Positions 31,688 to 44,571 of a stretch of 64,000 nucleotides of DNA are shown piece by piece; position 1 is the first letter of the stretch, and each line of letters starts with the position of its first letter. The DNA comes from Toxoplasma gondii ME49 (lineage: Eukaryota; Apicomplexa; Conoidasida; Eucoccidiorida; Sarcocystidae). A model generated the notes under the pieces. The model was not told the DNA's origin and did no database searches. It worked only from the letters and a program-made list of their open reading frames with translations. The translations under genes and the position numbers were made by a program. The stretch is from positions 2,004,583 through 2,068,582 of the forward strand of contig NC_031469.1 of NCBI RefSeq assembly GCF_000006565.2, read 5' to 3'.

Positions 31688-31717
31688 CTCGGCTTGTGGA
31701 TTCCCAGGTGCAGGTCG

Positions 31718-31747
31718 TTTTAACACAGCCACTTTTAACACAGCCAC
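31718..31747. repeat. 15-bp perfect tandem pair
   Basis: TTTTAACACAGCCAC occurs twice head to tail, 30 bp downstream of the TGA of the plus-strand candidate gene, probably in its 3' UTR. Confidence 0.9.
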
Positions 31748-32081
31748 TTCCTACCGTCGCGCCAGCTCGATGTCAGTGCAATGACTTGAGAGTGTCACAT
31801 CCTTTGAGACATTTTAGAGTGTTACACTGGACGTGAGTTCGTTGAAAGGCAGTTCAGCGCTTGTCTGTTTCCTGTTGCACGGACTGAAGTCGTGCTAGGA
31901 GTGAACGGTTGCGAGGGTGTTGCAGACACCCCAGAGACCGAAGTATAGCCACGTTTGATTTCTCTGCCTCATCAAACAGCTTAACAAAAAAAAAGAATCG
32001 ATACTGGTGAGGGATCAGATATTTTAACATTGCAAAAAGAGCATCGGGTAGACCTTTATCTGACTGGAGAAACAGACGCTT

Positions 32082-34642
32082 TCACGCAATCTGTTTCTTC
32101 TCGCCGCCAGTCACAGAGGCAGCTGCCTTGCTCTTTCCGCCGACGAGGTAGTCCGTGATTATGTCTCGTAATTCTGTTTGCATGCGAAGAGCCGGATCCA
32201 CTTTAACCATCTCCTCGGTCAGCTCGAGGTCGGTACGATACTTGCGTGGAATCTAAACGGTGAAACACAACACAAAACGTACGCATTTGAATTACCCCTG
32301 CAATGTCAGTGACCTAGCGATTCCGCTCCGCAATGGCTCGCACTACAGAGGGAGAGACGATATGACCATTCGGCTGTTTGCATGATCGGATATACCGCCC
32401 AGGATCTGCAGTTGCCATGGCACGCTAAGGAAGAAGACAAACCGTTTGTCCAATGTACAACATACTTCCCTTGTTTACCCTCAATGACCCTTCTTCAGAT
32501 GGACACAAACAAACGTGGATCTCTTGAAAGAAGAGCCACCGACAACGCCAAAAATTCAAACTCGTACATCCTTTAGCGTCCAGACCTATTTGCTGCTTCC
32601 CGAGTGCAGGAATGACTGGGTACCCATGTCACTGGAAACGATACGTTTTCTTGATACAGAAAAAACAACATTCTGGGATACGCCGTCATTCCCATTAAAA
32701 GATCTATGGCGATTCGGAGGAGCCGAGCTTGATAGGCAACCACTTTGTTACCGAGCACGGCAACCACATCCGAGGAAGCATAAACCTCGAAGCGGACAAA
32801 TTGCTTGCAAGGAATTCCATCTTGCACAAGAATAGAACGAAAGAGGTACCATTGCACCACTTCTTCCGCATTGCATTTGTGCCATATCATATTTCACGGT
32901 TTCTTCACCATTTTCACGTAGACACGCTCTGCCACGCTTGGTGCGCACGTGTTAGCGCATAACACTTCGGTTCACGGAGAGGGAGAGATGTTCTACAAAA
33001 GTATTTGAGGAAAACTAGCATCAGGAACACATAGAAAATGAGACTCTCCCGCAACTCCAGAGAAAAAAACTAGTATAGCAATCGCCCATCAGAAATGGAC
33101 GAGTCCCGAACAGACTCATGGCGACTGCGCAAGAAAGCAATGGCTTATTCACTGGCACAGGCGTCAGACCGCAACAGGAGTGCCTTCCCCAACGTGTGAG
33201 AAACAGCTGGATTTGACCTCTGGTTACCCAGCACGGCAGCCACATCCGAGGAAGCATAAACCTCGAAGCGGACAAATTGCTTGCAAGGAATTCCATCTTG
33301 CACAAGAATAGAACGAAAGAGGTACCATTGCACCACTTCTTCCGCATTGCATTTGTGCCATATCATATTTCACGGTTTCTTCACCATTTTCACGTAGACA
33401 CGCTCTGCCACGCTTGGTGCGCACGTGTTGGCTCATGACATCCCAGTTCACAGATACGACGTGCTCTACATCAGCCTTCTCAAAAGAAAACACACAGAAT
33501 GCCAGTTCAGAAGGAAGGGTGCTTCGTCACTCTTCTCACAGTAACAAAGTTGGTAACACACTGGGGCCTTACCTCAATAGGTGAGTAATCTGCCACGTAG
33601 CTGGGGACTGTGTACTGTCCTCGTGGAGCGGCGAGAACATCTTCGCGAGCTTTCTTCAGCAGAGCCTCTTCCTTCTTGTGCATTTCAACAAATTCCTGTC
33701 GGTCGAAGTAATCGAGGCTCTGAAAGTTCACCGGGATGTTGTTGTCGACGGCAATCTGCGCCTTCTGTACCACCGCCGAAATGCATGCGCACAGGAACAA
33801 TGAATTGTACCGATCCAGCGTACCCTCACTCCGAACAGTGTATGGTAGGGTACAAGGGCTCAAGGCACCTGCGAATATGAGCATGTTCATTCGCACAACC
33901 CCCCGTCAGTTTTGATATAGGCATGCACAAGTGATACTCCGGTGCCCAAGTGCTTGAACATGGATCGATCTCTACGCGGAAACGAAAACTCTCCTTACGT
34001 TCGCAAGTTCTTCGTCGTACTCGCGGATGGCGTCGACGTTCTCCTGTGTAAGGATTGCTCGGTGCTCGGTAAGGTAGTCCATCTCCAGAAGCTTGGAAAC
34101 GGCCATGACGCCTGATCACAGCACGCAATTGACAGCCAGCATCCCTGTGCCGGAAAAGGAAGCGACACCACTAGCAACGCAAAATCAGCGACTGGTCGCA
34201 ACCTGGCTAAGAACGGTAGTCCTTCCCGAGACACCGATCCCGGTCATCACAACAACCGAAGCCTTTCCGCCGCCGCAGTCCCCCTCTGCGTCATACGCCA
34301 TTAACAATATCCAATTCTTCACGCCCCTGATAAATGTGAGAGACAGATAACAGGAAGCAGCCTTCCAGAAAAACGCCGTTGTGCCGCACACGCAAGTTGC
34401 GGGATCAGTCTTGAGCTGCTCCTGATGATAGCATGACACGCCCACCCTTCGCACGGCCGAGGTGTCACGACACCAGGGAGGCGCAGCGAACCAGACGCAC
34501 CTGGGTGGCTGACAAAGGTGATTTTCTCAGTCTGGGTTCCAAAGGTAACAAGAACATCCGGAACTTCGGCGGTTGAGCGAGCGGCTGCCCTTGCCGGGCC
34601 CGCAGCGGCCGCCGTTGCGAGCCGCGCACAAGAGCGAAGCAT
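32082..34642 (-). CDS. Small protein with mitochondrial-type presequence, family not recognised
   Basis: Four exons, 34642-34501, 34111-33999, 33764-33573 and 32252-32082, splice in phase to 205 residues. The N-terminus (MLRSCARLATAAAAGPARAA) is rich in Arg and Ala and lacks acidic residues, the usual look of a mitochondrial targeting presequence. The mature part is charged and helical (EEALLKKAREDV), with an aromatic motif (FDRQEFVEMHKKEE) and a Lys/Ala-rich tail ending GGEKKQIA. Such small lineage-specific proteins are common in coccidian respiratory complexes, ATP synthase and mitoribosomes, but I cannot assign it to any of these. The final intron (33572-32253, about 1.3 kb) holds a direct duplication. 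Confidence 0.75.
32747..32953. repeat. Intronic direct duplication, copy 1
   Basis: About 207 bp that recurs 476 bp downstream (33223-33429) with only a few substitutions. Similarity decays over about 30 bp beyond the right end. It lies in the last intron of the mitochondrial-type gene. The minus-strand ORFs in both copies translate almost identically, but no codon-level conservation can be judged from two recent copies. Confidence 0.9.
33223..33429. repeat. Intronic direct duplication, copy 2
   Basis: Second copy of the block at 32747-32953, in the same orientation. The 270 bp between the copies are not similar to either flank. No terminal inverted repeats or target-site duplication were evident by eye. 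Confidence 0.9.
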
Positions 34643-36135
34643 TGTGCTAAATACCACTGGAAAAAGACGGTGCACAGAAGGTCCTTCAAGAAAAAAGTGT
34701 ATAATATGGGCGAGAGGCAACGCACTGGAGCCGTAGAAACAACAACGGAACTGGATACGCCCAGTTCGAAGAAAACCAGCTGAGAGCGGGTGAAAGGGAC
34801 TGTCGCCGGAGTTACTGCAATGCATGCAGTCGACAGTCCGCCAGCAGCACTACACTCCCCCGTATATTGCGCGACGTGTTGACGACACCGCTTGTGTCTT
34901 CCAGCTTTCACGGTTGCCAGCCAAAAACCTAATGTGTGAGGGGGATAAGCTTGAACAGCTGCAGGCGCGATTCCATCTCAAGTTACAGTTTTTAATGGTG
35001 CAACACTAGATACTACCATCCGCACCAGGTGCTGCAGAAACACGAGAGTACCAAATAACTTTCAGAAGGTGACTGAGATGCCGTTGTTCTGGTAACTAAG
35101 CCGTGACCTAGTAGCGTACACGGCCGAACGTCGTTTGACGTAAGGTGCTTGGATGTGTTTGATGAGGTCTTGCTTTGGAAATTGCCGCAGCCGATGAGAG
35201 GAGTATGTTTCACGTTTCCTCCGAGAATAGAATGCTGCTACTGAATGCAGGTGTTGTACGGACCTGTCAGGTGAGTGTACAAGCCTTCGATATTTTTCGA
35301 TATTTTTCGCAGCTTCAGCTACAAGAGAAGCCTACCTATTTGCGCTGTCTCGTTGATTAGTGTGATTTACGTCCCCAATACCAGGCTTCAGCTTCATCTA
35401 CTGCGCCGCGATCGCTTCGACACCGTCAGCGTTAGACGGTGCTACCGTACGGCAGCCTACATAACAAGAATTCGTAGTTGATTGCCCTCTGCGTGTGTGT
35501 CCTTTTGACGAACTGCCAGGAATTCTTGCATGGAAGGCCAAATGCGACTATTGTCTTGCATATCCGTGCCTCACACACGCTCATAGAAGCGGATTTTGGT
35601 TGTGGTGGGCAGAACACCCTCGAAGGACTAGTATTTGATGTAATCGCTTTATTTCAACTGTAATTGAGAACACGATCTACTGCGCTTGCAGCGTGAAAAA
35701 CACATGTTTGGGGCACCCCTGAGGGTGATAGGTCAGAGTAAAACGTAGATTTGTACAGACCGGTTTTGTCGCCGAACCGAACGGAATCATACGATTTGTG
35801 CGGTGGAATCGGCAGTCGGTGCATCATGTATAACGGGTAACTTCAAAGATATCTCCCAAATGTCAGTTAATGCATCACCACTAAGTAGTGCACGAAGGAG
35901 ACAGAGAGCATCCCAATCGCCACGCGGCACACTGGGAACGTTCGCCCGGCCGCAAGTCAGTGGGAAAGAAAATGCTGAGAGGCTGGTCAGAACAGACGAG
36001 ATGGACCCTCGAGGATTCGCGAGGGGCTTGCTTTGTCCCGAATAAACATCTGCATCTCGATCCATGAAAAGTTGTGACTTGTAAGTTTTCGAATAGGGTG
36101 GGTGCGCCGATAAGAGCGAAAAAAAGCACATTCCT
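34643..36135. other. Intergenic region, promoter of mitochondrial-type gene and SPAG6 3' end
   Basis: No exon chain seen. It must contain the promoter of the gene starting at 34642 and the 3' UTR of SPAG6, whose stop is at 36136. Only short overlapping ORFs are present. Confidence 0.5.
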
Positions 36136-39100
36136 TCAGGAAACAGCTGCTGGAGCTGCGGTGCTTTCATCGAGCTTCTGAAGCAGCATTGCTGCAGTTG
36201 GAAAAGAGAAACATCAATCTTACGTTACAATGAGCGCGCATTCCGAGGCTAGCGCCCATGGTGAATCACACGAGAGGCAGCCCAAAACAGAATGCCGGAG
36301 AAAAATTCGGAATCTCTGATTTGGAAAATGAAGCCCATTGAGTAGACTCTGCTGGGACAAGTGCACTAGGACACCTTTTTCATAGGGCTGTAGACAGTTA
36401 GGGGGCATACATCTCGGGTGCATGCAGCGGCAAAACCAGAGTTGAACAAGGGGGTAGCTTCTGTAGATATGGAAAGGCTGTTTAAATTAGACAACAACTG
36501 CACCATCCGCGCCCCTATGGTGAGATCAATACACAATGGAACGGAGCAGTTGTCCGGCCTTCTGCATCAAGGGACGCCAGGCAAACATGGAATTCCTCAG
36601 TGAAACAGGACGGCAGTCATTCATACTACAGCGATGAAAATTTCCCATCTCAACGGTGACTGTACAAGTACCTGAGTAGCCTGGAGAGTAGTAATTCACG
36701 ATTTCTCGGGGATAGAGCTCTGTGATCTCTTCCACGTAGTCTGCTATGCTACTCCCGGCTTCGGAGTTCCTGATACGCTGCAGGAATGTGAAACAAACTG
36801 TAGCATATGCCGCGGTAGGCTTCCGCCCCCCATGGAAGTCAGTCATAATGGCAACTTCCGTGACAATGTGTCCCGTTCATTGCCTAAACCATTGACTCTC
36901 TCAAGTGAAACTGACAGATCATCACAAGGCACTAGCTGAATAACGGCCCAGCAATTTCGGATGGTTTACTTTTTGAAGATGTCAGACTCTAGAGGGAGCT
37001 ACTTCCAGTACAGTACGGCTATTTCCTTAAGAAAGCAAGCACATGGAGGTAAAATTTGTGGCTTCGCTCGATCGTTTGTCTCTGCTTCTAGTGGCGGACC
37101 GGAGCAGCTGAGGCGAGCATTAGACAAGCGGTGCTTGGTGCTATTCGTTTACCAGAAGCTGCTCCAAACCACCAGATTGTACGAAAGAACGCCTTCCCTG
37201 GACGTCGTTAGGCAAAACCTTGGCGTACTGCTGGACAACGTATCTGTATCACAACGTGTCACAACATCATGAGCCGCACAACTCCTAAAGTAGCCTCGTT
37301 TTTCACTGTTTCAAATGCGGATATATGCAACAGTCTCGAAACATTCGTGTTCGGCATTTTCCTTCCTAGCTGGATTAGTCCACACTTTGGATCGCAGTGA
37401 CACCCTCAAAAGTCTCTATTCGGTCGTCACACATGGGAAAACAACCATATCCAGTGGTGAAAGAAGCATGAATAACGTCGCTATTGATTCCTAGAGATGA
37501 CCACGGTTCAACCTGTTTCCCTGTTTATGGAACCTTTCTTGGTTGATAATGTGCAGTGAATCGAATTGCTGGTGTGGAAGGTAAAGCACAGAAGTCTCAC
37601 GAAGTGGCCGATGCCTTCATAAACCAGACAGAGGTCTGAGCTTGCAGGTCGCAGTCGACTCGGCCGAAGTGACTTTTTCGTTAATGATTTTGGCCACTAT
37701 CAACATCACTTGACTTGCATCCGGTCCTTCACCGATCTCAGCGCAGACGCTTCTCTCGAATAATGCGAAGTACTCACTTGAGAATGGGTGGTGGAGCCTC
37801 ATTCAGAAGGGGTTCCAAGGCAGCTAGGTGTGTGCACTTCTGTAGAATGCTCTACAAACAGAAAAACATGTCTTCTCGAACACAACACTGCCTGCATTAT
37901 TTTTTTCAAATTGCTAGGTCGGAGGTCGGCCGGTGAAAGTCACACCAGAAAAAGACCCTGTCAAAAAAGCTTCTTTATCGGGGGTAACAGCACGCAACTC
38001 AGCAACAACAAACGCTTCGCCATTGACCTGAATGGTTGACCGCGTAACGCTTTTCCAGTATACTCCGCTGGAAGCCCAAAAAAACTTGTTAGAAACGTTG
38101 AACCATTCTAGCCCGATGACACAGCGTCCGAATACAAAACTGGAAGATTCCACCTCACCTTGAGCGCTCTTTTTGTCTTCGTCTGCAAGTCATCGCTGGC
38201 CTTGGGGTCGAGATGTATCCGCAAGAGCCTGCGACGCTCAGACACAGATGGAAGAATATTCAAATGTCAGGAACAGGAAAACGATGCTTCAGATCCTCCA
38301 AGAAAATCACTTTCACAAAGAGATTCGTCAAACCCGTAGTCATCCAAAACCACGAAAAGAACAATAAAAAGCCCGCTTCACGCCATTGTCATGGACTGCC
38401 TAACGTTTCACCTTCCATCAACTGTAAGGGATGGGCAGACGCCGCGACTTATTTGTTGTCCATGTGGGTGCACAGGCTTGGCGAATCAACAGTATTAGGC
38501 GACGGCACTAGTGGTCTGCAATCAATGGAATAGCCTACGTCGAGCATTTCGGATGAAGTTTTATTAATGGGGTTTTCTGGAGGTCTTCTGAGTAGGGATG
38601 CAACTCCCAGCTCCTGTATAACCTTTCCAGTTTAATTGCAGTAACCAGGTGTCCTAACATCTTGCGTGACGGAACCCTTTCCCGTTGGCGACGGATTTCG
38701 AAGAGAGGCATTCAGGGCCTCCAGTCATCAATGTTGGCCGGGTGCAAATGACTGAGGTACGTTTGCGGATGCGATTCTAACCAGTTCGGGCGAAGAAGTG
38801 CGAAAAACTCACTTGCGGAGAACATCAGCTTCGGCAACTGCCATAGCATGGTCCGGAGTGTGACGTCCGATTTGACCTAAAGTCCTGGAAACCAGAAACA
38901 TGCGTTACCCGGTCAACGGTGATTCAACACTATCGTATGCGACCACCTGCATCACTCGTCGGCCGAAGACAACGGCTCCAGAAACCCAATAACAAATGAT
39001 CCTACCATACAGCAGAGTTCTGACCAAACTGCAGGTAGTTTTGTTCCCAAAAGAGCGCTGCGTCCTCTTCCTCCTAAGAGCACTGATCAGTCTCGTTCGC

Positions 39101-42100
39101 TTACTAGACTCTCCCAGCAGTGTCACAACACACTGACCGGATAATCTGGACGCCGAAAAAGATAATATTGACTTCGGGTGCGCATGTACTCACGTAGAAG
39201 TATGCTCGTACATTAAGAAACATGCACGTTTTTCGCATCGACCTTCCCTCTGCCACAAGAAAACATGTATTGCAGTGCCGCAGCAGTCGGCGAGTCCCAT
39301 TCTTCTTCCGCTGACCTCCCTCACCAGGCGGCTGCGGCCTTCAGGTGGTCTTCCGGCTCCTCTACCAAAGCCTGCTTGAGAGGCGGGATTCCCTTCGAAA
39401 CAATGATTGCCAGCGCAAGCGTTTCCGAGAATGCCGCAATATAACCCAGAGCCATGATTCCAGGCAGTCTGCATAATGCGAAACGATAGGGATAGGACTG
39501 TAGATAGGAAATAAGTATGCGCCAGTTTTATTTCTTGTCTTGGGGCTGTTTGATCCAGGAAGTCGTAAGGAGAGTACAGCTTGGATGAGAGCGTGGAATC
39601 GATGACAGACAGTGACCTTGACCTCGTGCCAACCAAATGTCCGCTGGTCTACTAACACTGGCGGTTTCTCCCTTCACGTCCTCCACAGCATCAACAATAG
39701 CATACCTGTTGTTTCCTCGAGCATCGGTGATATTATCAATGAGTGCCGCAACACCACCTGGCCACGCAAAAAACAGAGCATCACATCCCATATAAGTGTG
39801 TACTTCCCTCACATGATTGTACATTCCTATACGCTTATACCTGAGAGGTTTGCTCTGAGCAGGACACGTAAAATGGCATTGCTTTCCTTCTCCCTCACGA
39901 AGGGAAAAGGTAGATGGTGTGACCTATGCTATTCGTGAACGATCGCGAACATTTAGCTCACCGGCGTTCACAACGAACTTGGCAAGGTCTTGGGTGTGTC
40001 GGACGATCTCCCGAATGCAAGTCGCCGCATTTTTTCTGTTCACATAACCACGACTGCGTTCTCGTGCGCTCGGATGGTGAACTGGTCTTACCAAGGAATC
40101 AGAGGGCACCATATTGAGCAACTCAGCGAGACGACTGACTGCCGTTAAATCTAACGTGACAGAAAAACTGAGCTTCAGTGGTGCAACATCAAATGATTTG
40201 CTTGCGGCACAGTCGCCCGCACCACGTCGTCTAATCCTGTTTCTTGACTGGATGATATTTCCATTAGAATCCCAAAGATAGACTGCGGTTGGCCCGGCGA
40301 GCAGTCTGTGCTTGTGTCGAGTTCGGTTGATCGACCGCAGATAAAAAACTAGAGATATCTACGCGATTTCATTTGTTTCCTTCCACGAAATTCAGATCCT
40401 TACCGTACTGGAGTCTGCAACAGAATATAGAATGTAATCGCGTTGTCACAGGAGCTGCGGTATGACGAAGGGGCGCGTACCTGACAACTTCATCGGGGTC
40501 TTTGAGGCAGTGAAGAATTTTCGGGAAGATTTCTGCCTCTACCACGATCTGCTCATAGACACACAGGCAAGTGCAACGGCTGTCATGTGGAGCAAGTTTC
40601 TTTATCACCCAAAAAACTCCTGCTGAACACAAACGCCAGATAACACTGCGGAACCCAGATGATTTCGAACAAGGTGCAACTTTTTCCTGTTTCCATCGAT
40701 TTTTTAAGGCGGCACGGAGGCACACACTCTTGTGCTGTGGAAACGCCTGACAAATCCCATTGCACATGTGTAGAAGTACAAACAAACGAATTTGTGGCTC
40801 CATTCGATCTAGTGAAGACGAAAAAGAAGCGATTTCTTATGGACCTGAGACCTGGAAACTGTACCCTCTCCGAAGGCCATGTAGAGTAGTCGATAGGCTC
40901 AAGGTGGAAACATATGCAGTTGTGCCAGTCAACACCACAGTGCAAAATCGCTCGAAACTCTACAACACTTCGCACGCTAGAGTTGCTGAGGGCCGTCACC
41001 ACCACGTTATGAGTCATCCTAGCTTCAAATGTTTCTCTTTCGATTCTGTAACGTAAGTTTAAGGACAGTTCCTGAGGCATGTGGCAGCTGCGGTGCGGTG
41101 ATGCTAATCCAGAGATATGTGCCACTCGCTTTAACCCTTTGAATTTGTCACCTGATTTGCTGTTCTCTCTTCACATACTTAACGTTAAACTAAGCTGATT
41201 ACTTCGATGGGTTCTCATGATTCACCAAGATTGACATCATCGCATGGGTCTCATCTGCATTGTCCTGCACCAGCTTACCTCTGCCAGGTCTACCGAGTGA
41301 GTTGCAATTTTCCCAAGGCACGCACAGACCTGCCCCATAACAAAACAGCAAGTTGTGTCGCAGCAAACTTTTGCTCATACTGTTTCGTGGCAGCATGCTC
41401 CAACGACGAAACCTCCCCGTCAATGTTTTAAGGAATTGTGAATGCAGCGCGTGCCCTTTTGCTTTTCGTCAGAAGCTGGCGCTGCCTCTAGAAAAGTACA
41501 GCTTGGCAAAGTTTGTCAACATATGCAGGTTTTTCGGGCAGTGGTATCCGACGGACGCACACTGCTTTTCTACAACATGCAATGCTTGCGATGTGGAACC
41601 ATACAAGATACCTTCTCAACAAACCGTGGGATCTTGGGATTTTGTGTTGACAGCAACTGCATTAATAGCGTATGTTCAACAGATATCCTCAGCCTGGGCA
41701 CGTCAAACTAACCTGGCGCTTCAGGGCGGCATCTACATGGGAGATTTCCTTCGCTAGAAGTGGAACAGCACCGATGTCGCAAACAGCCTGATCGTCGGAA
41801 ATTCGGTGCAAATGTTTACACAGAATGGAACGATCGACAAAGACACCTGCTATTGGTTCAAGAAGTGCCATAAGCAACTAATGTAGCTGGCACATGTTTG
41901 ATTGGTACCGACATGGCAACATAACGACTCATCCCTCGTGTACAGTTAACGCTGATTCTACTTTGGGGAGACTCCGGCCTCCACGCGTGTACCAGTTTAG
42001 GGATGACCCAGTTTGACAATAAGCATGTCGCTACGAGGTGAGCTATGCGTGGGTTCGTGTCCTGATGCATTATTCATAGCTGTGAGGACAACCATTGGTG

Positions 42101-44571
42101 ATGCGGGACCTCCGTTGGCGCACCGCATAGAACATGCCAACTACCCGCCTTTTTCGATTTAATTGCTCTTGTCAGACTGCAGTGGGAATCTGATCCGGAC
42201 GGCTCTCTCGCTCCGCATTCGGATTCTTCAGTGATGCCTCAATGGCGCCTCTACCTGTGCCAACTCGGGAGAATGCTTGGCGATGTCACTAAGAGCGGAC
42301 GCCGAGATCCTTTTGAGGGGGAGCTCTGGCTCCTGGAAGCAGAGTACAAGGAGCGGCACAGCCCCCGAATCGACGACGGCCTGGGCCAGAGACTCTGAAT
42401 GCCTAGCAATGTATCCTGAAGGAGAAAGATAAAGTGGAATATGCAGTGTCAGTGCTCTCGAGAACGCCTTCAACTACTTGCAGGATCGCTGGAGAGGTGC
42501 TTTTCCCTTACCAAGACAATGCCTCAGTGAGTGTGAAGACGATTTTGCACTTGCCGTCAGAAAAAATGGGAATACGCATGCATACATGTGTAAGAATATT
42601 GGCAAGTCATCACCTAATGCAGATCGTGCAGCAGGTACGATGCTGGTGCACGCATGTGCAGGAATCTGAAGCACGGTGAAACTTGTTCAAAAAAGAATCA
42701 TCTGGATCCATTCCGCAGAAGAACGTAGTGACCTTGTGCCGACACGAAGGAAGCAATGTGCCGCACGAGGACCAGCAAGACCTCAGCTGCGGTCTGTGCT
42801 GCTGCCTTTCAAACATTTGCGTGCTCCTTCACTTGCATAGAACGAGGGTGCCTCACCCATAGCCCATGCTGCTGATTCTTTGACTTGAGGGTCAAACTCC
42901 TCTAGACAGGTCGTGAGAGCCTCAAGAGCGCCGCTGTCTACAACAGCCTGGGTACAGAGACATGAACCGTCGTACCCAAGCATGCAACACTCGTGGAGGA
43001 ACAACCTGCAGAGGGGAGAGTCTGAAGAAACGAGAATTCACGTCACATGATCCAGATGCCGGGAACAGGAATCTCAACGGATGTCCGTAACTCTGCACGG
43101 AAGAGGATGGACCAAATTGACGTTGCCCATGCAAAATGGATCGAAACGGAGATGACGAGACAGGCTAAGACCTTCCGTAAGTAACTCACCGCACATCTGT
43201 GCATGCCCATGGGGCGTGCTGACGCCTGCGACTATTAAATTCTTGTTGAACCAAATCATTACCTGCGCCAGTTCAGCGGAATGCTTCGACACAGCTCGAA
43301 TAACGAATGCTGCGGAACGCTTGTAAAACCTCTGTAACACGCCCAGAAAACCAAGCCAGACTCGAAATGATTATGCTGGCAGTTCACCGATAGGGTTAGC
43401 GGCCACAGCAGAGTGCTTGCAATTTGCAGTGTTTTTGGTTTTTTCGATTTTCGATGCACTAGGCGTAAAACACACAATGGGGACCCTTTCAGAAGAAGCT
43501 CCCATTGACCATATGATCCCAGAGTCACACGCTCAGTCTTCTGAACATGCGGACAGCAATACTCCTATCGCACCAATAGTCTTCATGGTTTCGCTTTTCG
43601 AGCGATCACCACTCTACCGTACTGTGAAGAAAATTTTCTGACGTACATTTTGCTGGGCGACAGAGTGTGCGAGCTGAGGTAGGATTTCCTGTGTAACCAC
43701 AGCCTCGGCTAACTCCTCACTATGGCTGGCAAGCCGGCCCAACGCAAGGGCAGCCGTTTGTTGGATGCTAGGCACATTATCCAGCAGCAAAGGCCTGAGC
43801 AGAGACATAACACCTTTGCATAGACAAGGCCCCAGCACAAGGAGGAGAACACAAAAGGTGACAGAACAAAGCACATCAAGAACACGAGTATGGAACTGGA
43901 AGAAGCGGATCCATATACTTTTTTTCCAGGTGTAATCCATTTCCGAAAAGGTTAAAACATGTACTATGATCTCTTCCTCGTGTGCACCGCTCCTTCCTAG
44001 GAAGCCCTGGATGAAAGCATCCGTCTCTCGATGTGTCCATTATAAGACCCTAATCCCTTTACTAGATGTGCTCTTAATTCCACGAAACGCTTTTGCAGCG
44101 GGTTTGAATGCAAACAGTAAGCGGGCATTTCTCCCCGTTGTTCCGAGGCTGTTCACAGTCTGCACATGGCTTTTAGCAAGGTTCGCCAGGCCTTCCACTC
44201 TCCGGCTTCTTGGTCGCCTGGTCCGATTACACTCAACCTCTTTGTGCGCGTTACTCCAAAGTAGTGTGTCTTCCTGTTCCCTCCTTTTCACTTCCTCCGA
44301 AACCTCTTTCAAACTAGTCCACTTTCCCGAATGATCGAAACCTGGTTGTGTCCACACTAAGCACATTTCATTTTCGGCGGCCGGGAAACGTCACAAAAGG
44401 CAATTGTCGCCAGACCCAAACCGCACATCGGCCAGGTTGCTCGAGATGTGTACCCGCGCTGTGGAGAGTCTCAATGTTCTGTGGACGAGATGACAGGTCG
44501 GCGACAGTCTGGACGAACTGCACGCGCGCCTTTTGGTACTCCTCGAAGACCTGAACGATGCTGCGACTCAT
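36136..44571 (-). CDS. SPAG6: SPAG6/PF16 armadillo-repeat axonemal central-pair protein
   Basis: Central-apparatus protein that stabilises the C1 microtubule of motile flagella; in coccidia only microgametes have flagella. Seventeen exons splice in phase to 512 residues, the size of animal and algal orthologues: 44571-44454, 43813-43647, 43331-43263, 42947-42857, 42415-42255, 41787-41713, 41329-41279, 40548-40481, 40035-39962, 39757-39706, 39468-39325, 38884-38813, 38228-38159, 37851-37778, 37243-37153, 36777-36672, 36191-36136. Family hallmarks are the N-terminus (VFEEYQKARVQFVQ, RPQNIETL), tandem armadillo repeats (AVVDSGAVPLLVLC, SASALSDIAKHSPELAQ, EEPEDHLKAAAAWSLGQIG) and the C-terminal motif YPREIVNYYSPGYS. 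The start ATG matches the usual N-terminus. Introns are longer and less pyrimidine-rich than those of SMC2. The gene is complete with no frame breaks. Confidence 0.96.

Noticed and set aside
38028..38067. Possible extra or alternative SPAG6 exon reading RSILEKR
   Set aside because: It resembles the true exon at 37851-37778 (SILQKCTHL) and has splice sites, but its 40-nt length breaks phase whether added or swapped in.
40420..40435. Potential 11-nt micro-exon in SPAG6
   Set aside because: Exon 40548-40481 joins directly and in phase to 40035-39962, giving the expected family sequence without it.
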